From contig NC_092326.1 in NCBI RefSeq assembly GCF_036785885.1, positions 41,006,287 through 41,070,286 on the forward strand: a stretch of DNA of 64,000 nt, read 5' to 3'. Both the position numbers and the translations under genes were made by a program. Positions 22,074-33,776 of this stretch are shown here, in pieces. The stretch is from Coffea arabica (taxonomy: Eukaryota > Streptophyta > Magnoliopsida > Gentianales > Rubiaceae). A model generated the notes under the pieces. The model was not told the DNA's origin. It worked only from the letters and a program-made list of their open reading frames with translations, and made no database searches. Numbering within the stretch: the first letter of the stretch is position 1; every line of letters starts with the position of its first letter.

Positions 22074-23057
22074 TCTTGTTTAGAAGTGAAGTTTTTGGCC
22101 AAGTTTTTTAGCTACTAGTTTTTTAGCAAGTTTTGCTACGGGAACCCCAAAAAACTAATCAAAGTTTTTTACTTATACACTTCAAAATAATATAGAAAAA
22201 ACTTTCCCTTCAACTTTTCTTCTTTTCCTCCCCTACCCAACCGGCCACCACCTCCACCACCGCTTCCGGCGTCGATAACTATTCTGGTCAACTTTTGCCG
22301 GCCTTTCTCTTTTTTTTTTCTCTCCCTCTCCTCCCCCTTTGACCGATATGTTGGTTTTCAAAATCTCTTTTTTCTTTCTCCCTCCCCCCTCCCCTCTTTC
22401 CCTCTGTCTTTCCCCACCACATTCCCCCTCCCGCAGCTTGGGGAGAAAGAAAATTGCAAAAAAAAAAAAAAAAATTACACTCGACTATTGCTGCTTATTC
22501 TGGCGGCAAGATAAGGAGAGAAAAGAGAGATGGAACATTGGAAAAAAAAAATCATTTCTGTTGCTGCAAAACTCATGTGCAAAACTCAGGTGGCGGCAGA
22601 GGGAGAGGGAGGAGTGGCGGGGGGTTGTAGGCAGAGGGAGAGGGAGGGGGAGCTTTTGCAGGGGTGGGGAAGGGGAAGGCGGGGCAAAGGGCGAAGGCGC
22701 AGAGAGGGGTGGCGGAGCAGAAGGGAGGAGAGGGGTGGCGGGAGGTGGCATTGGTGGAGTTGCTGCTGGGAGTGGCGGAGGTAACGGGGAAAGGGGAGGG
22801 GGAAGGAAAAAGAAGAAGAAGAGAGGAAAGAAAAGAAAAAGGAAAGAAAGAAAAAGAAAAAGAAGGAGAAAAAGAAAGAGAAAGAAAAAAATTTAAAAAA
22901 TAAAAAAAAAGGGAAAAAAAAAGTTTGTCATCATACAAAAACTTCTATAAAATTTTTCACCTTACAAAAACTTTTACAAAATTTTTTCAAAAACTTCTAC
23001 AGTGCACTACAGTAAAATTTTAGACAAACTCCCAAAAAACTCAGGTTTCAAACAGGC
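22074..23057. mobile_element. MITE-like element carrying a long purine-rich core
   Basis: The right edge complemented reads GGCCTGTTTGAAACCTGAGT, and the left edge (about 22074) reads CTTGTTTAGAAGTGAAGTTT. Both continue into (T)TTTTTGG and AAAAACTT words that pair across the element. Such ends are common in plant hAT/PIF-type MITEs. A CT-rich left half (22205-22440) faces a G/A-rich right half (22500-22920). No target duplication was fixed, and the long Arg/Gly frames inside are compositional. Confidence 0.45.
22585..22895 (+). repeat. Long polypurine tract, G-rich then A-rich
   Basis: Over about 300 bp the plus strand is almost entirely purine. The first 200 bp hold repeated GGGG runs (22600-22805) and the rest is GAAAAAGAAAG-like. 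The G-runs are close enough for quadruplexes, and the mirror-like GA tract could form a triplex. The open frames across it (Gly/Arg/Lys on plus, Pro/Ser on minus) are artefacts of composition. Confidence 0.75.
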
Positions 23058-23115
23058 CCGAATTCCCTCCTGATTCAACCCCGCGAGCTTTCATCTGCTG
23101 TTTTCTATTTATACC

Positions 23116-26100
23116 ATGTCCAGAATTCTATTCCTATACCGTCCAAATCTTCACTGTCTAAACAAAGTTTTCAGAGTTTCTTCACAATCAGCTTCAGCAA
23201 TGGCTTCTGGGTACTTAAATCGATACTCTGCCTGTTTCATGTTTCTTCTTTATGTTGGATACTCTGCTGTTGTCGATTTTGGATTTATTACAGATTCTGA
23301 TACGTTTTGTCTTCAAAGTGTGAAAGAGGTGCCTCCACCTGCTCTTACAAGTTACTTCTTCCTCAAAACCACCTGCTGATATCTTTGATGGAACCTCCAA
23401 GAAAGTTCTTAATCAAATGTAGAACCAATATCACCAGCTTTTATTCGTTGGGATTTACTTTCTTTCAGTTTGGTTCTTTTCAGCGTTTTCCTTGCAATGG
23501 CCCTGCATCTTTAGGACCCGGGGATGGAGAGATTGACCACCCTTTTAGGACTTTGCACTCTCACGAAGCTAGGCCCGTAATCCAGACTTGTCTCCTTCTT
23601 TATGTAACTCGAGCTGGAGATTCTAGGAGCCCTTTACATGGCTATAATGTTTAAGCGTTAGTCCCTTAGGGTGCGGTCCAGACGGAACGCGTGCGGCTGT
23701 GGCCAAGTTCGGTCAGCCATGGCCTAGGTGGGAAGGCCGAAGGTGAAACTTGTTGGAAACGAGTGAATCAGTATTTGATGATATTTTCCTAACCTAAGTA
23801 TGGGTTGGGGAAAGTTTTAGAGGCATCGGATGTCTCTAAGTTAATTGGGGAAAAATGAGTGTCTCTACTAACAGTCGTAAGTTTTCCCTTAAAACATATA
23901 TATAGTGGGATAACTGTGACTAAGCCAAGTCAAGGCCAAGGGTTAGGGGCCAAGGCCATGGAATGACTATGGCTTGGCGGGTTGTTTCGGGTGGTTTCAA
24001 GGGTTAGGAACCACTGTGCCTAAGATTACTAAGTGTTGGGGCAAACTGGGCGCGGAACGTTGCAGAAGGCGGGAAACGGGGCGCGCGGAATTGTGTGGCG
24101 GTTGCCTGTGCGCGCCAAAGATGAATGTTGGGCAGTTGTTGACCGTTGCTGGCAATTGCTGGCGGTTACCAGCCAACTCAGCCTTTGTTCTTAGCGAGTT
24201 CCTGATTTCGTGGATGTTCTTATCTGACCAACGATTGGGTCTTGTCAACTGTACATGTGCCTATAAATAACGGGCTAAGCAGAGACTAAAAGGCAGAGAG
24301 TCTCAGATAGTGAGAATCACCCTTAGATGTTCTGCACACCAAGTGTTTGTAGAAATTCCTTGTAAGCTTTGTTGTGAAATACAAGGTTGGCCGTGTTGGC
24401 TGTAACTTGTGTGTGTTTCTTTATTTTGCCTAAGTGTTCTACGTTCTGAATATTTGCGTGTAAGTGAATTGTGGACTGACCGATAGCATGGCTTACCAGC
24501 GCCATTACGTGGGTGGTTTACTAGGGGAAGTAAACACCTCGTAACATTAAGCCACTTAGCTCTGCAAATCATTCAGTTCGTGCGGTTCCTTGTCTAGATA
24601 CATCCAACAACATTGGCCCTCGCTTTGATGGTTTGATACCGACTCTAATGCTTGAGGGTTAGAGGGAATAACTTGATTTTTAAGGTAAACGGGACAACGG
24701 TCCAATAGTAGATCAATACTTTTGTTTGGGTGTGGGACACGGTGACACTTCTCATCTCGGATATGCTATTATATATGCTTGGAATTGGAAATCAAGGCAT
24801 CTATGGTCCTAGTTGAGCTTGAGATGCGGATCAAGAATTTTGCATTGAGATGCCGACTGTGGCTCATTTTACAAGGTCGTGTTGGCTTTAAGTCATATTT
24901 CATATGAGAAAAACAAGTTTTACAAGTTTAACATTATACCACCGGGACTGAAAGAAATGGATAATTTGGTTGGTTGGAATATTTACGGTTCAGAAATCAC
25001 AACACGAAAATCTTCATTAACTATTGTCCATTCAAGCTTAATATTTTGATACTAAAAAATGTATCGTTTCTTGATTTTGGGTTGCTTGTCGCTTACCTAT
25101 GCCCGTTTGCAAAAGCAGCATGGATCGCAAGGAATTACAAGGTTTGTCAAGGAGCTCTTGTTGACCCTGATAATTCTGCTTGGTCTAATCTATCAGCTTT
25201 CTGAATTTCCTGAATTGCATTTTATATTCTTTTCTGGAGCAGGGATTGCAAGATAGGGTAAAACTGATTGCTATTGACCTAGAGAGTTGGCCAGCCTGGT
25301 ACCAGCAGAAGCTTTACCCAGCAAACGGGGTTAGATATTTACTTGCGCTATGCTAATAATACTCCACAACAATATCAATCTCATGTTAATATCCACAAAA
25401 ACTGGCCTGAACTTTTTTTGTTCTTGTTTCGGGAACTTATTTACTGATCTGGACAAATTCTTGATAACAAACTGTACCTATTACTCAAATTTGAGATTAT
25501 AGTCTATTTTCAGCTACTAATCATTGCACGTAGTTAATTTTATACTTTGGAGCTCTTCTTATGCTCTATTCTCAAAGCAGGTGCCGGCAACAATCAAGTT
25601 AAAGGAGGCTCTATTGAAATAAGCAACTATTTCGAGGAAAACTTTGAAGGTCCTTCAGTTCTTCCTGATGTAAGATTGGTAACATCTTTCTGTTAAATTT
25701 CAGTGAGCAAATTTGCTGCTTTTTTTCTGCATTTTTCGATAGCTTGTGTTCCAAGTCCTCTTAACTAAATATACAGGATCCTGCCAGGAAAGCGTTCGCT
25801 GAAAAGTTGCTTTCCTACTCCAACTCTTTCTATGGAGGTGTAATTTCTTCTTTCATGGCAAATGGAGTAGGTAAAACTGGTAAGTTGAATGCTCATGGCT
25901 TTTTGGCTACTAGTTCCTGTCATATTTGATACTCAAGTAGGTGATTTGATTAGGTGCTGCTTTTGATTACCTTGAGGATGCCCTTGGCAAATTTGATGAT
26001 GGTCCCTTCTTCCTTGGACAATTCAGTCTGGTAAGTGCAATGGACCCCTATAGTTTTTTTAATTTCACGTAGATCGTGTTTGAATGAAGTCCTTCTTTCA

Positions 26101-26779
26101 AGCATTCGGAAAGGGATGTGAAAAAAGAAATCAGAATGATGTTTGGATTTCGCTATAAGTTGGATTCATATCTCGAAGGACTCAGGTGGATATGGTTTTT
26201 GCTCCACACATTGAAATGTTCCAACCATTCCTATTGGATTTCAAGAAGTATGATATTACAGAGGGCAGGCCAAAACTAGCAGCATGGATTGAGGTACTCA
26301 AAGAATCTACTAGCAGTCTCCCTTACAAAAATCATTTAGAAAAATTTTAAGGGAGAAACTGGAAGCATTGTTCAAGTGCAGATCTTAATTTGTCATCTAA
26401 GTCCTTCAATTCTTAATGATCCTCCAAGCATGCAGTGAAATGACTTGGTCTCACAAAACAGTTCGGCATATTGGACAGAATAATCTTCATACGTATCATT
26501 TTTTTTTTCTTGTATTCCATACTGATCATGGCATCCATGATCTGAATGTGATATTTTGCACTATTGTTGACACATCACTTTGGTTAAGAGAGGAGTACAT
26601 ACTTTAGAGCTCACTGCATTTTCCTTGGGACTGGAAGCACTTGAGTTGTTTATTACCTACTCGTTTTACTCTTACAGGAAGTTAATAAGATTAAGGCTTA
26701 TACAGCGACAAGGTTTGATCCTGACAAGCTTTTAGCAACTCTGAAAAGACGTTTTAAGGTAAATTCTGCTAGCAAATGA
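23116..26779 (+). pseudogene. GSTL: GSTL-D: degenerate lambda-class glutathione S-transferase
   Basis: All nine main exons can be aligned: 23200-23210, 23319-23400, 25081-25141, 25243-25329, 25581-25669, 25777-25879, 25954-26030, 26186-26293, 26678-26758. Breaks: a net 7-bp insertion in exon 2 puts a TGA in frame. The exon 2 donor GT is now GA (CCAA|GAAAGT). The intron 2 acceptor AG is now GG (TTTTGG|GTTG). A 10-bp loss early in exon 5 shifts the frame at the cis-Pro region. Intron 2 also holds an LTR (23751-24609). Active-site CPFA survives, but the QR after it has become KA. An in-frame ATG at 23116 gives a leader (MSRILFLYRP..., SQSASAMASG), though a TATTTATA box at 23106-23113 lies just before it. 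Later exons keep open frames, so loss may be recent, but no normal product is possible. Confidence 0.88.
23751..24609 (+). mobile_element. LTR of a retrotransposon inside GSTL-D intron 2
   Basis: It starts TGTTGGA and ends TCCAACA, a perfect 7-bp terminal inverted repeat with TG...CA ends; length 859 bp. A TATAAATAA box at 24262-24270 is placed as expected for the U3/R border. The 245 bp to the left (about 23505-23750), also absent from other GSTL introns, end in purine-rich GGGAAGGCCGAAGGTGAAA, which could be a polypurine tract, so this may be a 3' LTR with truncated internal sequence. The flanking pentamers AAACT and ACATT do not match, so a clean solo LTR is not shown. No gag or pol frame is present. 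Confidence 0.65.
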
Positions 26780-27172
26780 TTTCTGTTTTGTTACAGATTC
26801 AACCTTTGCTAGAAGTTCCTTAGGATGAATTTCTTTGACCTTTATAATCGTATCTAGGCTCTGTTCTGAGCTCTTCGGATCCCTTGATCTCGCATGGAAT
26901 TGGGATAATCGCACTCTTCATCATCAAGGCATAAGCATGTTGCTGGATCACATCTCAAGCGCCTCGCGCCTGTCACAAGAGCAACTGTCTCAAGTCAATA
27001 GACATTATTGTTATATTTAACACCTATAATTTTTGTATTCAGTTTAACGTTGTAACACCTGTATTTTCGTGATCCGGCTGGTCTGTAGAGAATTTACCGT
27101 GTCCTTTCATCTTGTTGTGCATTTGACCGTAGCATCATGACATATTAGTCCTTGGCAAGAAACATGAATAAG
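26780..27172. other. 3' flank of GSTL-D
   Basis: It contains the expected last-exon position (GCT CTG TTC TGA, about 26858-26869) and AT-rich spacer. Nothing else is recognised. Confidence 0.4.
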
Positions 27173-27181
27173 GCTTTGAAG

Positions 27182-28075
27182 CAATACCGTTAATTGAACC
27201 GGTGAAGTGAAAGGGTCGAGATTCAATCGGTCGGACCGGTTCAACCTCGGTTCAATGAATTTTTTAAAAAATTATTTATATAAATATATATATGTACAAA
27301 ATAAGACATGTAATGGGTTAATTTAATACTTTATATGATGAAAGGTTTACTATTTTTTAATAACTTGGATTTTTTAAATTATAAGTTAAAACAAATAAAT
27401 TTCATCTCAATTTCAATTATATCTAAATCCAACCCAAAAATATCACAATATTTTGAAATTATACAAAATTCACGTCTATGAGAATTTAGATATTGTGAAC
27501 TTAAATTTTAATTTACATTTTAGAGATTGCAATTTAAAAAAGGAAGTTTGGAGTTCGAAGGAAGTCAAGAAAATCGAAAATAGAAATGTAAACCTGATAA
27601 GAAACAAAAAATGAGATAAAAGTGGGTGGTTGTAGCATTAAATAATTTGGGTTAAAAAAATAATTCTTTTTTAACTTTTTTCAATTTAATGGACAAAAAC
27701 AAAATTAAAAGATGGAAGAAAACATTAATAAATTAAAAATAAAGAGGTTTGACTAAAAAGGAAGTGACAAAAAAAAAGGATAGAGAGAGAGAGAGAGTTG
27801 AAAATTAAAAAGAAAGAACCATGAGAGGATGAGATTTTGTAAGAAAAATGGAAAAAAGAAATATGAGTGTTTGTTTTATATAAATAAGTTATAAAAAAAA
27901 ACTAATAAGATGTGATGGTGCAATGGTTAGTACATTGGTCTTTTATTACAAAGGTCTTGAGTTCGAATCTTGATAGCTGCATTTTACAAAAAAAAAAGAG
28001 AAGAAGGTTGAAAATCGGTTTAATAGCGGTTCAACCGGTCGAACCGGCCGGTCCGGTCCGATTTTCAAAACATTG
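27182..28075. mobile_element. hAT-like element with GGTTCAACCGGT subterminal repeats
   Basis: An 8-bp direct repeat CTTTGAAG flanks it at 27174-27181 and 28076-28083 (9 bp if the preceding G is counted). The ends share CAAT: CAATACCG at the left and, complemented, CAATGTTTTG at the right. Subterminal CCGGTTCAACC/GGTTGAACCGG words occur near both ends (27215-27260 and 28018-28060). The middle is AT-rich without a transposase. A SINE-like insertion lies inside (27909-27997). Confidence 0.65.
27909..27997 (+). mobile_element. tRNA-derived SINE, nested
   Basis: A-box TGGTGCAATGGTTAG (27916-27930) and B-box GAGTTCGAATCTT (27959-27971) are spaced as in plant SINEs, and an A-run follows at 27988-27997. 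It is too short and unpaired for a functional tRNA. The target duplication was not clear. Confidence 0.65.
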
Positions 28076-28083
28076 CTTTGAAG

Positions 28084-29466
28084 TACTATTAAATCCGTCC
28101 GTGTAATGGCAAATGGAAGCGTTACCGTGTCAATGGGTCGGGTTTGGACCTAGACCCGACTCGGGTTAGATAAATTTTTTCGGGTTTGGGTTGAAAAATA
28201 TAATTCCGATCCCCGTACTCAGACCCATTTACTCTAATAAAAAGAAGGGGTCGGATACAGAATATAAAATTTCCATCAATATTTGATCCGCACCCGAACA
28301 ATATATTAGTAATTCTAAAATATAAATATTTCTACATACATTCTTTTACCAAATTTATAATGTAGTAATGACTTTGCAAATTGATTAAAATTGTTAAAAT
28401 TCTTCTTGGAAACCAAGTCATCAGGCAAGACTTGTCTGCGGATTCGATTCCTGTGCCAGCCAAATTTGCGATTGTTACTGATGGAAACACAAATGATAAA
28501 ATAATAAATCATTTTTTTAGCTTAAGTAACCCGAAACCCTTTACTTACACTCCATTCTTCAAAATCACCCAGTTCATCCCAGACAAAATTATCATTATCC
28601 TAGCGTCGGGAAATGTACAAGAAGGTGTTTTTCTTTTTCTTTTTTTTTTTTGGGACTTGAGATTACGTATATATGTACGTACACACACATAAATGTACAT
28701 GTAGCTAAGGAAATTAAAGCAAACAAAAAAAAATGTATGTATCCAATCCAAGGTCTCTCCAATGTGTTCTTTGTTCTTGTGTCCATCTACCGTTCAAGAG
28801 TTTATTTTTCAGCTTGCAACTTTGTAATATGTTACCAATCTCCTTTGACTTCACGATTTTTGCGTACCACTACATGAAAAAAATTACATGCATGCTTTAT
28901 GAGTCGGTTAAAAAAAATTTAATTTTTGTGCAAAAAAAAAATTCAATAAGTAACACTAAAAAAATCCCAAAATAGTACCAAAATTTGAGATTTTTTAAAA
29001 AAAGTATTTTAGCCAATAATTTGTCAAAAAAAAAAAAGAGATACCAACCTACTACATATAGGAGTTGGCCTTTTTCTTTAATGATGATGAAGAGAAAGTA
29101 GCGTCTTTAATTATTGAATGCGCGCATTAATTATTATTGTTTTATTTTATATCTATATATACTTTTCTTAATTCTTTTAAAAAATTTAATACCTGACCTA
29201 CATCTTAATGGATGGATGGCTATCAGTTGTTCGGACCCGAGGATTCGCGACACAGTCCGTATTTCAATTAGTCAAAGCACGATTTTGGGATGCAAACACA
29301 CGTGAAAAATATGAATAATGTAATGTGGCCACTTTGAAATTAAGCAATCATCATGGCAATATACATTCCGTAAAGAATCCTTGTACTACTGCTACTGCTA
29401 CCACCATCCAATTCTTCCTTTGCAAGATAAAAAGTTTTCGGAATATCTTCGCTGTCAGCTTCAGCA
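28084..29466. other. Intergenic and 5' flank of GSTL-E
   Basis: 28125-28260 carries GGGTCGGGTTTGG and ACCCGAC words typical of a degraded MITE end. The rest is AT-rich with poly(A) runs. No gene is supported. The frame before the GSTL-E ATG is closed by TAA about 45 bp upstream, so no leader is possible. Confidence 0.4.
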
Positions 29467-31865
29467 ATGGCTTCTGGGTAATTAAATCCCAACTTTTGTT
29501 TGTTCACTGTTTCTTCTTTATCTTGAATGCTTCGGTGTGTTTAATTTTGGATTTTGTTACTGATTTGGGTATGTTTTGTTTTCTTAGTGTCAAAGAGGTG
29601 CTTCCACCTTCGCTTGATTCTTCCTCAGAACCACCTCCTGACATCTTTGACGGAACCACCAAGTGAGTGTTTAATCCCAAGAGAATCATCAATGGCACCG
29701 TTTTTTCTTGTTTTATTGACTTTGTCTCAGTTTGGTTCATTTTAATGCAAGTGGTCTGCATCTTACATCCGATTGATCAAGGATATTAGTAAAGTTGGAT
29801 TAAGCATTTTGGCCCAGTGATTTAGATCAAAAACTTATTAACCTGCCTACTCATGAACTGAGAATCAACGAGGGACATGGATAAAATCTCAACAATATGT
29901 GCATCGAACTGGAAGAAACCGAAATTTTTGGTCATTTCCAAAATTTTTGGATCACAACATGGAAATCTTACAGTGACTATTGTTCGTTTGAGCATGATAA
30001 TATTTTGACACTGCGATATTTCATTTCTTGATATTAGGTTGTTCACAGCTTATATATGCCCGTATGCACAACGTGTGTGGATCACAAGGAATTATAAGGT
30101 TTGTTGGGGACTTCTTGTGGACCTTGGTGATTCTGCTTGATCTAATAATCAGATTTGTGAATTTCTGATTTGCGTTTGCAGGGATTGCAAGATAAAATAA
30201 AATTGATCGCTATTGACCTAGAGAATAGGCCAGCCTGGTACAAGGAGAAAGTTTACCCAGCAAACAAGGTTGGGTATTATTTAATTTCACCATGTTGTGT
30301 GAGATCTCTGATGCTAATTGTTCTGCGGCAATATCAGACTCATGCTAAATGTTCACAAAAACCAGCCAGAACTTTTTTACTGTTTGAGGAGCCATGGCTG
30401 CTTGCGTCAGCCTGGAAATTTCAATTGGTTTATAAATAATTCCTGTGGACTGATATGTATAGATTTCTTGATGAAATTGAGATGAAATTGAGATGAAAGT
30501 TTCATTTCTCATTTCAGCAGCCAATTATTACATGTAGTTTACTTTGTATCAATCACATGGGATTTTTCTTATGCTCCATTATCAAGCAGGTGCCATCTCT
30601 GGTACATAATAATGAAGTCAAAGGAGAGTCTCTTGATCTAATCAAATATCTTGACGAAAACTTTGAAGGTCCTTCACTTCTTCCTAACGTAAGATTCATA
30701 ACAATTTTCTAGTTAAATTTTGGTGAGCTAAGTTGGCTGCTCTTAGTCTGCATTCTGCAGTGGGTTGTATTTTGAGTTCTCTGATCAAATTTGTAGGACC
30801 CCGCTAAGAGAGAGTTTGCAGAACATTTGTTGTCCTACTCTGACTCCTTTAATGGAGCTGGATTTTCTTCTTTCAGAGCAGAAGGAATCGGTGAAGTTGG
30901 TAAGTTGAGTGCTCATGGATTTTGGCTGCTAATTCCTGTAAACTTTGATGCTAAATTGCATTATTTGATCAGGTGCTGCTTTTGATTACCTCGAGAATGC
31001 CCTTGGCAAATTCGATGATGGTCCCTTCTTCCTCGGAACTTTCAGTCTTGTAAGGGCAAAATTGGGAACTTCTATTTGTTCACGTATACCTTGTTAATGA
31101 AGTTCTTTCGTCAAGCATTATGATAGGGATATGAAGTTGTATTTATGTTATCTTGAAGAAGCATAGGTTGATTCATCTTTTTCTCTGCGCAAATTCAGGT
31201 GGATGTAGCTTATGCGCCCTTTGTTGAAAGGTTCCAACTCTTCGCGTCGGATGTGAAGAAGTACGATGTTACAGGGGGCAGGCCAAAACTGGCAGCTTGG
31301 ATTGAGGTAATCACAGAATTTCTTAGACTTTCCCCATGCAAAATTATGTACAAAATTATCAGGAAGAAACTGGAAGCATTATTTACATGCAGCTCCTGTT
31401 TGTAGTTAAGTATGTTAATGATCCTCCAAGTAGGCATGAATTGAAATGACTATATCATAAAGAAATTGGGGCATGCTTGGAGATAGGAATCTTCCACTTG
31501 CATTCATACACATCGTTGCTTTTGAATTTCATGCTGATATGATATCCTTGATCTGAAAGTGATATTCTGTACAATCCCTTGGTTAGGAGAAGAGTACATC
31601 TTCAAGGGTTCATTGCATTTTTTTTTTTTTTGTTGGGACTGGAAGCAGTTTAGTTGGTTATTACCTATTTAACTTGCTTCTGCAACAGGAAATTGATAAG
31701 ATTGAGGCTTATAAAGTGACAAAAGCTGATCCAAAGGAGTTTTTAGCAGTGTTAAAAAAGCGTATCGCGGTAAATTCTACTGCCAAATGATCAGTCTTTC
31801 TTTGTTAGAAGTTATCAGAAAGAATTGTTTTAATCTTTGTCCGCTTGTTTTAATCTCAGTCCTGA
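29467..31865 (+). CDS. GSTL: GSTL-E: intact lambda-class glutathione S-transferase, short form
   Basis: Exons: 29467-29477, 29588-29662, 30038-30098, 30182-30268, 30590-30688, 30797-30899, 30973-31049, 31199-31306, 31689-31769, 31860-31865 (TCC TGA). All introns are GT-AG and in phase; about 235 residues. Active site CPYAQR with Cys36, VPSLVHNN with cis-Pro80, GES 90-92, FDYLENALGKFDDGPFF in the C-terminal domain. Changes from the other copies cluster in exon 8: QLFASDVKKYDVTGG where C has QPFLLDVKKYDITEG. This could alter the hydrophobic-substrate side or reflect relaxed constraint. The alternative ending by reading through the last donor is TGA 31788-31790 (VNSTAK), as in C and D. No transit peptide. 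It lies tail to tail with the AP2 gene, 1.9 kb away. Confidence 0.85.
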
Positions 31866-32948
31866 GCTCTTCGGATCCCATGAAATCACATGGAATTGGG
31901 ATGTGCCATTCTCTTCATCCTCAAGGCATATGCATGTTGCAAGATCATGTAACAAGCTCTACTACGCCTAATAAGAAGCAACTGCCTGATCTCAACATTA
32001 TTAAATTGGAGGCTTTGCCTTCAGTATAAGGCTGCTGTGATATACTACATTTTCTTTATCAGACTGGTCTGCGTGTGATTTCCGATGTCATTTCATCTTG
32101 CTGTACTTCCTAAACATATGATATATTACTCCCTAGGATGAAAATGAGAGATTTGAAATTTACCAAAATTGCTTTAGTTACATTTAGTTTTATAATTCAT
32201 CAATTATCTAAATATATTTTAAAAATACTAGAATAATTGTTGATTTATGAATCTAAGTGCCTCTTAAATAATGTAAACAATAAAAAAGATTTGAGAGGTT
32301 TTCAAATTCTTTGTCAAATCCCTCCGTCCAAATGCAGCTACTGCTCATTGTTTCACACACACAAAAAGGGGGAGACAGTTCATTACTTTTCTTTTAAATG
32401 CATATGACACAAGCATATTGTTTTTCAATACATTGATCTTGGTTGGACCTTAGAAGGGGACGGGCGGAGTGAGAATATAATCTAAGCATGTGCCATGGAG
32501 AAAAGGAGAAAGGTCACTGTAGTCAGTGGCCATTCTTTGCTCTCCATTGATAGACAAGCCCTTAAAATATGATTTTTTACTACCATGATTACAATTGCAA
32601 ACAGTTAACCCAAATTTTAGGTCCTACCTGTTTATCATAAAACACCCCAATGGATCATGGTTTCTGTACATTAAAGATAATCAATCATGCTGAAAGCCTA
32701 AGTTTGTGTTTGTTTGCAGTGAACAGGATGGAAAAGTGAAAGAAAGTTACTTTTTTTTCTTTTGTTTTTTATACAAGGAAAGTTAGGCAATGTTTCTTCA
32801 CTCTTCTGCATTGATTGTCCTGCAAAATCTGCAGGATTTTGGAGGAAAACTGTTGATTATTTACAATATAGTGCCGCTAACCATCCATTTTCTCTCAAAA
32901 TTTCTCCTATCAGACAAACATATATACACAAGAAAGTGATTTTCTCTT

Positions 32949-32979
<31 letters not shown>

Positions 32980-33776
32980 TTCCTACTACTAATCAAATAA
33001 AGCCTAAAGGTTCCTTATTGCATTGGGGGTAGACAAGCTCCCAGTAGCCTGCTTGAACACAGCAAAACTGCTGAAGGATTGATTACCTGGGAAAAAAAAT
33101 GCCTGAAGCAATGGAGTGGGGCTTGCAATTGCACTTAGAACTGCCCAATCTCTTATCTTCAGCAGCGTTTATCTTATTTTTATTTCTTTCAAATATTGTT
33201 GAAGGCGCCGGAAGCAATTAACGACTGATTTTTTTGATGATGAAATTTCCCACACATTCCACAGCAATTCATTGGTGCACAAATGATTTAGGACCTTTGA
33301 TGTAATACGGAGCTTCTGTTATTTGGTATTCTTTCGGTTTGGATGCAAAAGAATTGGATGCTGAAGTGCTTAAAAGCTGATGGAAGTTTAAAGTAGCCCC
33401 ATCCCTCAAATTCCTGAGTTCTGGAGTATGAGCTTTGGCATTTGTAGTATAGGTAACATTGTATAGGTCAAGCAGGACTGAACCAGCTTGAGTTCTTTGC
33501 TCAAGAGAAGCCGTGCTTCTTTGCAGTCAGTGGAGCACTTCCACGTTCCAAACAGTGTGAATGGCTATACAACAATTCTCATGGCAGCAATTCTACACAA
33601 TTTTGCACTAACCTATACCCCATTGTATATGTTCAAAATATCTTTGTTTCTATCATATATGCATGAATCATAGAAGAAATGAAACCCCGCACTGAACAAA
33701 GTGGATTCCTTTGCCAGCTGAATTCCAAGCCCCAACAAACGTTGTTCAAAGAGGTTGTACCTCATGATGATGCTTG
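31866..33776. other. Convergent spacer between GSTL-E and the AP2 gene
   Basis: No protein-coding gene is seen. 32145-32335 resembles a MITE (GAGAGATTTGAAATTTACC at one side, GGATTTGACAAAGAATTTG on the complement at the other) and is similar to 41045-41180. A (TA)n run is at 32948-32975. The right end, about 33640-33776, is the probable 3' UTR of the AP2 gene and is the part duplicated at 20766-20975. Confidence 0.5.

Noticed and set aside
22339-22938. Long open frames (185 aa and 121 aa, both strands) rich in Arg/Gly/Lys or Pro/Ser
   Set aside because: They follow from the purine/pyrimidine tract; no domain, no splice context, composition only.
27909-27997. Possible tRNA gene
   Set aside because: A and B boxes are present, but the acceptor and anticodon stems do not pair and an A-run follows, so it is a SINE.
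28425-28475. B-box-like word (GGATTCGATTCCTG) suggesting another SINE
   Set aside because: No A box at the right distance and no tail.
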